From an uncultured Verrucomicrobiales bacterium (GTDB lineage: Bacteria > Verrucomicrobiota > Verrucomicrobiia > Verrucomicrobiales > Akkermansiaceae): 11,214 bases of DNA. Position numbers and translations under genes: made by a program. The notes beneath the pieces were generated by a model. That model saw nothing but the letters and a program-made list of their open reading frames with translations. It ran no database searches and was not told the origin of the DNA. The stretch is from contig CALFDI010000329.1 of the NCBI GenBank assembly GCA_937952875.1, positions 1 to 11,214 of the forward strand, given 5' to 3'. Of the stretch, positions 6,580 through 11,214 are shown piece by piece; positions within the stretch are counted from its first letter, which is position 1; each line of letters starts with the position of its first letter.

Positions 6580-9500
6580 TTATTTGTTCAATGTTTCGTC
6601 GAGATTAAAGACTTGATTAGAGGTCAAGGTCCATGCGGCAAGTAGATCTGGAGAGACAGCTTTTGTGTTCGGCTTAGATTCTCCGACTTTGATGAGTGCT
6701 TGGGCTGCATCCATATTCTTTTGATAGTGAGATAGATTCTCATCGAGAGTTTCTTTCACGATTGCACGCTCCTCTGATGTGAATGTGCGTGCGATGAGAG
6801 CCTGCGTAATGAAATCAAGCCGAGCATCGAAGTCTTCTGATGACAGGAGGGCCCGCTGAGCAAGTTGACGCGATGCTTCCACGAACTGGGTATCATTTAG
6901 CGTTACGAATGCTTGTAGTGGTGTATTCGTGCGGTCGCGTTTGACGCAAAAAACTTCGCGGCTTGGGGCATTAAGAATCTCCATATTAGCCATAGGTGCA
7001 GTCCGCTTCCAGAATGAGTAAAGCGAGCGACGATAAAGGTCTGAACCTTTGCTTGGCTTGTAAAAGCGCGTGTTGGACTGCGTCATAGCCACGGCTTGCC
7101 AGACACCATCAGGTTGATACGGCCTCACTGGTGGGCCCCCGACTTTTTGATTCAAGAGGCCTGATGCGAAGAGCGCTGTGTCTCGGATCTGTTCTGCATC
7201 CAGACGGTAGCGCGGTCCGCGTGCGAGGTAAGTATTTGCAGCATCGATGGCTTTCTTTTCAGGAGTGATTGTCTGACTTTGACGATATGTCGCACTCGTT
7301 ACGATCAGCTTGATCATGTGCCTGATATCCCAGTCTTGGTCTATAAATTCGATCGCTAAGTAATCGAGGAGTTTCGGGTGGCTTGGGCGTGCTCCCATAA
7401 TTCCGAAGTCCGCAGTGGAGGTCACAATGCCTTCTCCGAAAAAGTAATGCCAAAAGCGGTTCATTGTGACACGGGCAGTGAGAGGATTCTCCTTAGACAC
7501 AAGCCATTCAGCTAGGCCAAGTCGATTTTTCGGAGCCCCTTCAGGCATCTGAGGAAGGGCAGATGGCACCGCTGCAGGGAGCTTTCCTGTCTCCATATCC
7601 TTGTTAGAGTATTCGCCTCGAATGAGTTTATAGGCGTATGGCTCGCCTTCTTTCTCTTCCATGATGAGGCTCTTAGAGCCACGAGATTTGATCTTACGTA
7701 TCTCGTTTTTAAGACGTCTCTTTTCTTTGCGAAGATCGTTAGTGTATGGGTCTAAATGATTCGCATAAGATGACTTTAAGGTATGAAGATCCTTCGGGCT
7801 TCGATCTGTAGGAGCCGTTCTTAGAATTTTATTTATGATGTCTGACGTATCTGCGATTTCTTCTACGCTGAGAAGGCGTCGGAAGAATTCAAATGAATGA
7901 AGAGCAACGCCACCGGCAATCCTTGTCTTCCTATCACGAGCACCGAGCTGCGTAGCAACAGAATTTGTGATGTTATCGATCTTACCTGCTTTTTGGTAAG
8001 TGATAGGGACACTCTCGCCATTGACATAAATGGTGACTCGTTCTTTAAGCTTAGCCTTTCCATTGTATGTGACCATAACGTGGACCCATTCCTTGACAGG
8101 CAGCTTGTTAACAGTGACGACCTGGAGTGTTTTACGAGGCCATGTATCTATAATGTGTGTAGCAAAACGGCCTCTATCTGCGAAGATATCCCAGCCACGC
8201 CTCTTGTTCTTAGCATCTATCTTCGCGAGAATAGCGCCATGAGGTTTGTTATTATCAAAGCGGAAATATCCACCATAACTCACCTGATCTTTCGTTTCGA
8301 AATTGAGAATATTTCCGAGAGAAATCTGAGTGTTCTTCAGTCCAAGAACGTCGCCGATATCAGAAGATTTTGTCTCTCCTTTGAATTTCCAACGCTTCTT
8401 TTCGCCTTCTACGGTAGCATGAACCTGATTGTCATTCACATTCAGTGAGAGAACTGTATCGGCTGCAATCTTTGGGTTTTCTAAAGGTGTGGTTCCTTGA
8501 GCTGTTAGCCACTGCTGGAAGTTCTGAGTCGTAGTCGGATTATCTAGCTTATGGATAGCCTCAATCGCTTTAACATCTTTTAGGAGTTGGACGTAATTTG
8601 GTTTATCCTCAGGAATAGGAACGTAAATATGTGGCGCATGGTCAGACTGATTCCTATCAATGGCAGGCATCGTCGTGTTGCGGAAAAAGGCATTGAACGA
8701 GTAGTTATCATTCTGGGTGATAGGATCGAATTTGTGATCGTGACACGCAGCGCAGCCCATAGTCATGCCTAGGTAGATCGCTGCGGTGGTATCTGTCCGG
8801 TCTTGAGCATAGATGTGCTCATACTCTTCAGCGATGGCTCCACCTTCTCCAGTCGTTGGAAGGCAGCGGGAAAAGCCTGTCGCTACAATCTGATCGAGAG
8901 TTGGATTTGGCAAAAGATCCCCCGCAAGCTGTTCGATCGTGAACTGCTTGAAAGACATGTTGTCTTTGAACGCACGAATCACCCAGTCACGATATGGCCA
9001 GATATCACGCTTGTTATCGATATGAATGCCGTGTGTGTCTGCGTAGCGCGCAGCATCTAACCAGTGGCGAGTCATATTCTCTGCGTAGCCATCTGATGAG
9101 AGTAAGCGATCCGCAGCATCAGAGACCGCTTTATCTTGATCCTGAGAAAATTTCTCTTCGAAAGCTGTGACTTCAGAAGGAAGGGGAGGGAGGCCAGTGA
9201 TGTCGAGAGACATACGGCGCAGGAGGCGTGCTGGATCGGAGACTGGATTTGGAGTCAATCCATGCATCTCCATACGCGCAGCAGTGTATTCATCGATTGG
9301 GTTTTTCGCCCAGTCTGGAGAGATGGTCTTCAGAGAATCAGGCTCTTGCTTCTCAGGTGGAATAATAGACCAGTGCTTTTGATACACGGCGCCTTGCTCG
9401 ACCCATTTCTCAACGATGGCGATCTCTTGCTCAGTCATCGTTTTGTGAGACTCCTTAGGAGGCATGATCTGCTTGTCCCCGTGTGGTAGGCGCATGCGTT

Positions 9501-9855
9501 TAATGATATTTGACGCGCTCGGGTCGCCTTTTACGATCGCTTGATATTTCGATTTTGATCGATGCGCAAAGGCTTCGCTTTCGATATCTAAGCGTAAAGG
9601 AGCGTCTTCTGGTGCTCTTGTGCCTGCATCGGGACCATGACAGTGGTAGCAATATTCAGAAAGAATAGGCTGAACGTGCTCATTGAAAGTGACCATTTCA
9701 GGCACATTTGCGACTTTTACAGTATCGATTTTATGATTTTCAGCTGCTGCTGAAACGGCAGGGTCACTGACTTCAACTTTATTAGATTCTTCGCAGCCAG
9801 TCAGATGCACGGCCCAGAGCGCGAAGCAGAAAGAGGTAAAACGAAGAGAATTCAT
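6580..9855 (-). CDS. PSCyt1-PSCyt2(DUF1549)-LamG-PSD1(DUF1553) diheme lipoprotein
   Basis: A 1,091-residue exported multidomain protein. I chose the ATG at 9855 over an in-frame ATG at 9903 because it puts a lipoprotein signal at the N-terminus (MNSLRFTSFCFALWAVHLTGC, lipobox LTGC, lipidated C21). In order: a PSCyt1 cytochrome c-like domain with heme motif CYHCH (69-73) and probable axial Met131 in IMPP; the HWSIIPP linker (161-167); DUF1549/PSCyt2 (about 187-400) with a second heme-type motif CAACH (368-372); a LamG/concanavalin A-like domain (about 466-675); a short basic, probably coiled segment (708-724); and DUF1553/PSD1 (about 782-1040) with NRFWHYFFGEGIV and the RDRTNTPLQAF motif. It is thus a diheme, membrane-anchored protein. 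Its substrate is unknown; in this family, links to polysaccharide or sulfated-compound breakdown are mostly from genomic context. It heads the operon with the DUF1501 gene. Confidence 0.95.
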   Translation of the reverse strand: MNSLRFTSFCFALWAVHLTGCEESNKVEVSDPAVSAAAENHKIDTVKVANVPEMVTFNEHVQPILSEYCYHCHGPDAGTRAPEDAPLRLDIESEAFAHRSKSKYQAIVKGDPSASNIIKRMRLPHGDKQIMPPKESHKTMTEQEIAIVEKWVEQGAVYQKHWSIIPPEKQEPDSLKTISPDWAKNPIDEYTAARMEMHGLTPNPVSDPARLLRRMSLDITGLPPLPSEVTAFEEKFSQDQDKAVSDAADRLLSSDGYAENMTRHWLDAARYADTHGIHIDNKRDIWPYRDWVIRAFKDNMSFKQFTIEQLAGDLLPNPTLDQIVATGFSRCLPTTGEGGAIAEEYEHIYAQDRTDTTAAIYLGMTMGCAACHDHKFDPITQNDNYSFNAFFRNTTMPAIDRNQSDHAPHIYVPIPEDKPNYVQLLKDVKAIEAIHKLDNPTTTQNFQQWLTAQGTTPLENPKIAADTVLSLNVNDNQVHATVEGEKKRWKFKGETKSSDIGDVLGLKNTQISLGNILNFETKDQVSYGGYFRFDNNKPHGAILAKIDAKNKRRGWDIFADRGRFATHIIDTWPRKTLQVVTVNKLPVKEWVHVMVTYNGKAKLKERVTIYVNGESVPITYQKAGKIDNITNSVATQLGARDRKTRIAGGVALHSFEFFRRLLSVEEIADTSDIINKILRTAPTDRSPKDLHTLKSSYANHLDPYTNDLRKEKRRLKNEIRKIKSRGSKSLIMEEKEGEPYAYKLIRGEYSNKDMETGKLPAAVPSALPQMPEGAPKNRLGLAEWLVSKENPLTARVTMNRFWHYFFGEGIVTSTADFGIMGARPSHPKLLDYLAIEFIDQDWDIRHMIKLIVTSATYRQSQTITPEKKAIDAANTYLARGPRYRLDAEQIRDTALFASGLLNQKVGGPPVRPYQPDGVWQAVAMTQSNTRFYKPSKGSDLYRRSLYSFWKRTAPMANMEILNAPSREVFCVKRDRTNTPLQAFVTLNDTQFVEASRQLAQRALLSSEDFDARLDFITQALIARTFTSEERAIVKETLDENLSHYQKNMDAAQALIKVGESKPNTKAVSPDLLAAWTLTSNQVFNLDETLNK

Positions 9856-9979
9856 AAAATAAGTTGTAAATGTGTGACCCGAGTCAGATACGTGTAGGTG
9901 CATATGATCTTACAGCTTGTCGATATTTTCAAACAATAGATGTTCGAGAGTAAAAGGGCAGCTAGCCGAGGGTATATGC
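9856..9979 (-). promoter_or_regulatory. Leader and promoter region of the PSD1-DUF1501 operon
   Basis: The MFS terminator lies just upstream, so the operon promoter must fall in this 124-bp stretch. On the minus strand TTGTTT and TAAGAT are 18 bp apart (about 9907-9936), a weak but possible sigma-70 pair. The bases just before the start codon are AT-rich (CTTATTTT) and hold no Shine-Dalgarno sequence. Confidence 0.35.
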
Positions 9980-10018
9980 AAAAAAGCCTCACACTGAACT
10001 ATCAGGGCGAGGCTTTTT
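9980..10018 (-). terminator. Rho-independent terminator of the MFS transporter gene
   Basis: AAAAAGCCTC (9981-9990) pairs perfectly with GAGGCTTTTT (10009-10018), with a further CTG/CAG inner pairing around a 6-nt loop. On the minus strand it ends in a run of six T residues and lies 16 bp past the stop codon at 10035. It separates the transporter from the PSD1 operon, and the symmetry would allow use on either strand. Confidence 0.92.
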
Positions 10019-10034
10019 AAAAAGTCATTGAAGA

Positions 10035-11214
10035 CTATTTGAGTTCCACTGGTTTATAGCCCCCGCGCGCTCTAAAGTAGAGTGCGATCAGGCCAAAGCC
10101 AATCGCCATAATGAGTGGCAAAATGACTGCAACTCGGAGCGTTTTACGCGCACTTTTGTCCATTTCTGAAGTGACGTTCTTCACAGCAGCTTCATCGAGG
10201 CTCTCATCAGCTTTTAGCTTAGGGGCATTGACTGTTTGGTAATCGACACCAAAGAAATTTCCAGTTCCGCCATACGTCTCATAAAGCTCAGGTGTAGTTG
10301 CTTTCGCTGCCTCAGCATCATAGCTATCTTTAACAGCTCCTAAGAAGGGAAAGCCGAAAATGCCGACAGTAAGGAGTCCCATCGCAGAAACGGTATTGAG
10401 AGTAATCGCTCCACCTTTAGGAAAGCGCTCTGCAACAAGTCCGAGAACAGTTGGCCAATAGAAAGTCTGGCCGATCGCATAGAATACAAAAGCGAGGAAG
10501 ATCACGACTCCAGTAGCACCTGAGAGCATATAGAGGCCTATAATAGAAAAGACTGAACTGATGACTAAGAGAGTAGGTGGATTCACAAACTTGAGGGGAA
10601 TACCTGCAAAGAATCTCAAAACCATCATGATGGCAGCAGAGACAACAATGGCCCACATGGCATCGATCTCAAATTCTTGAGCTAATACTGGGCGCATTAA
10701 GCTCTGAATCCATCCGTCAGTCGCTAGCTCTGCTGTAGCGAGAGGAATCATAAGAAGGCAGAGAATGAAGAAAAGAATCTGCCCAAGGGCCTTCACAGCA
10801 AAGCCGAATAATGTGCCTGATATAATACCAACAATGACACTGATCACTAAGCGATTATTCATGAATCCTTTAGCTTCGATTCCTGCGAAGTTTATAAATT
10901 GCGCTGAGAGTTCATAAAAAAGAAATGTTCCCGCAAGAGCTGCACCAAGACCACCAAATTCGCGTAACATATCGCGAGTCGAGACATTAGAATCAACACG
11001 CTCATCGACAGGGAAGCGCTTACACATCAAGAACATGACGGCATATGCAATCACAGGTAAGAGGATGAAGAGGAAATTAGCTCTCCAGCTAAGGCCTTGC
11101 CCGATAGTTAGCCAAATGAGTCCTCCAAAGACGATTCCTGCAGGCCATGCAGCGTGAAGAATATTAAGCATCTTGGTCTTTTGATCACGATAGATACTCG
11201 CGCAGAGCGGATTG
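10035..11214 (-). CDS. MFS transporter, N-terminus outside the window
   Basis: The minus-strand frame stays open to the window edge, giving 392 residues. An internal ATG at 11171 is not the start: the 14 codons before it (NPLCASIYRDQKTK) run in frame into MLNILHAAWPAGIVFGG, a continuous transporter sequence, so the first few membrane helices lie outside. About ten hydrophobic segments are visible, with MFS-like glycine-rich helices such as NILHAAWPAGIVFGGLIW and FYAIGQTFYWPTVLGLVAERFP. A charged, soluble loop of some 60 residues (nucleotides 10140-10328) lies before the last helix, and the protein ends ARGGYKPVELK. This matches a planctomycete/verrucomicrobial MFS group; the substrate is unknown, with sugars a guess. 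The terminator at 9980-10018 ends it, so it is not in the PSD1 operon. Confidence 0.88.
   Translation of the reverse strand, partial: NPLCASIYRDQKTKMLNILHAAWPAGIVFGGLIWLTIGQGLSWRANFLFILLPVIAYAVMFLMCKRFPVDERVDSNVSTRDMLREFGGLGAALAGTFLFYELSAQFINFAGIEAKGFMNNRLVISVIVGIISGTLFGFAVKALGQILFFILCLLMIPLATAELATDGWIQSLMRPVLAQEFEIDAMWAIVVSAAIMMVLRFFAGIPLKFVNPPTLLVISSVFSIIGLYMLSGATGVVIFLAFVFYAIGQTFYWPTVLGLVAERFPKGGAITLNTVSAMGLLTVGIFGFPFLGAVKDSYDAEAAKATTPELYETYGGTGNFFGVDYQTVNAPKLKADESLDEAAVKNVTSEMDKSARKTLRVAVILPLIMAIGFGLIALYFRARGGYKPVELK

Noticed and set aside
7897..8448. Plus-strand ORF of 183 codons inside the PSD1-family gene
   Set aside because: It is antisense to a gene with clear family motifs throughout and has no recognisable motif of its own.
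9856..9903. Upstream in-frame ATG of the PSD1-family gene (adds 16 residues)
   Set aside because: The added residues would bury the lipoprotein signal behind a hydrophilic stretch; the ATG at 9855 gives a normal lipobox at residues 18-21.

Overview
The window looks like ordinary chromosome from a member of the Verrucomicrobiota, or less likely the related Planctomycetota. The best clue is an operon pairing a PSCyt1/PSCyt2/PSD1 protein with a DUF1501 protein, a combination expanded in those phyla. A 'PGKG'-type EF-P, an exported thioredoxin-fold protein and a signal-peptide protein with a LamG-like start fit with this. The phylum is inferred from gene content, as there is no rRNA here. None of the seven protein starts in the window has a clear Shine-Dalgarno sequence.

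Layout, left to right. 1-286 (-) is the N-terminal end of a secreted LamG-like protein that runs off the left edge. 381-416 is the typA terminator, and 441-2264 (-) is typA (BipA GTPase). Divergent from it, 2452-2886 (+) is a redox-type arsenate reductase / low-molecular-weight phosphatase. It converges on an exported thioredoxin-fold protein (3095-4072, -). The gap between them holds a hairpin terminator and a GC-rich, structured segment (2899-3024) that I cannot assign. Divergent from the thioredoxin gene is efp (4259-4819, +), closed by a strong terminator. An AT-rich gap follows, then the two-gene minus-strand operon: the PSD1-family diheme lipoprotein (6580-9855) and the DUF1501 protein (5115-6575), 4 bp apart. 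A terminator at 9980-10018 separates this operon from an MFS transporter (10035 to beyond 11214, -) whose N-terminus lies outside the window.

How the genes relate. TypA and EF-P are translation factors. The ArsC-like enzyme needs a cytosolic thiol donor, so the exported thioredoxin-like protein beside it is not an obvious partner. The PSD1 and DUF1501 proteins are both predicted to be exported (one a lipoprotein, one with a twin-arginine-like signal), are co-transcribed by layout, and probably act together in the cell envelope; their biochemical role is unknown. I found no mobile element, CRISPR array, tRNA or rRNA, and no clear new multi-gene system. The most unexplained item is the structured segment between arsC and the thioredoxin gene.
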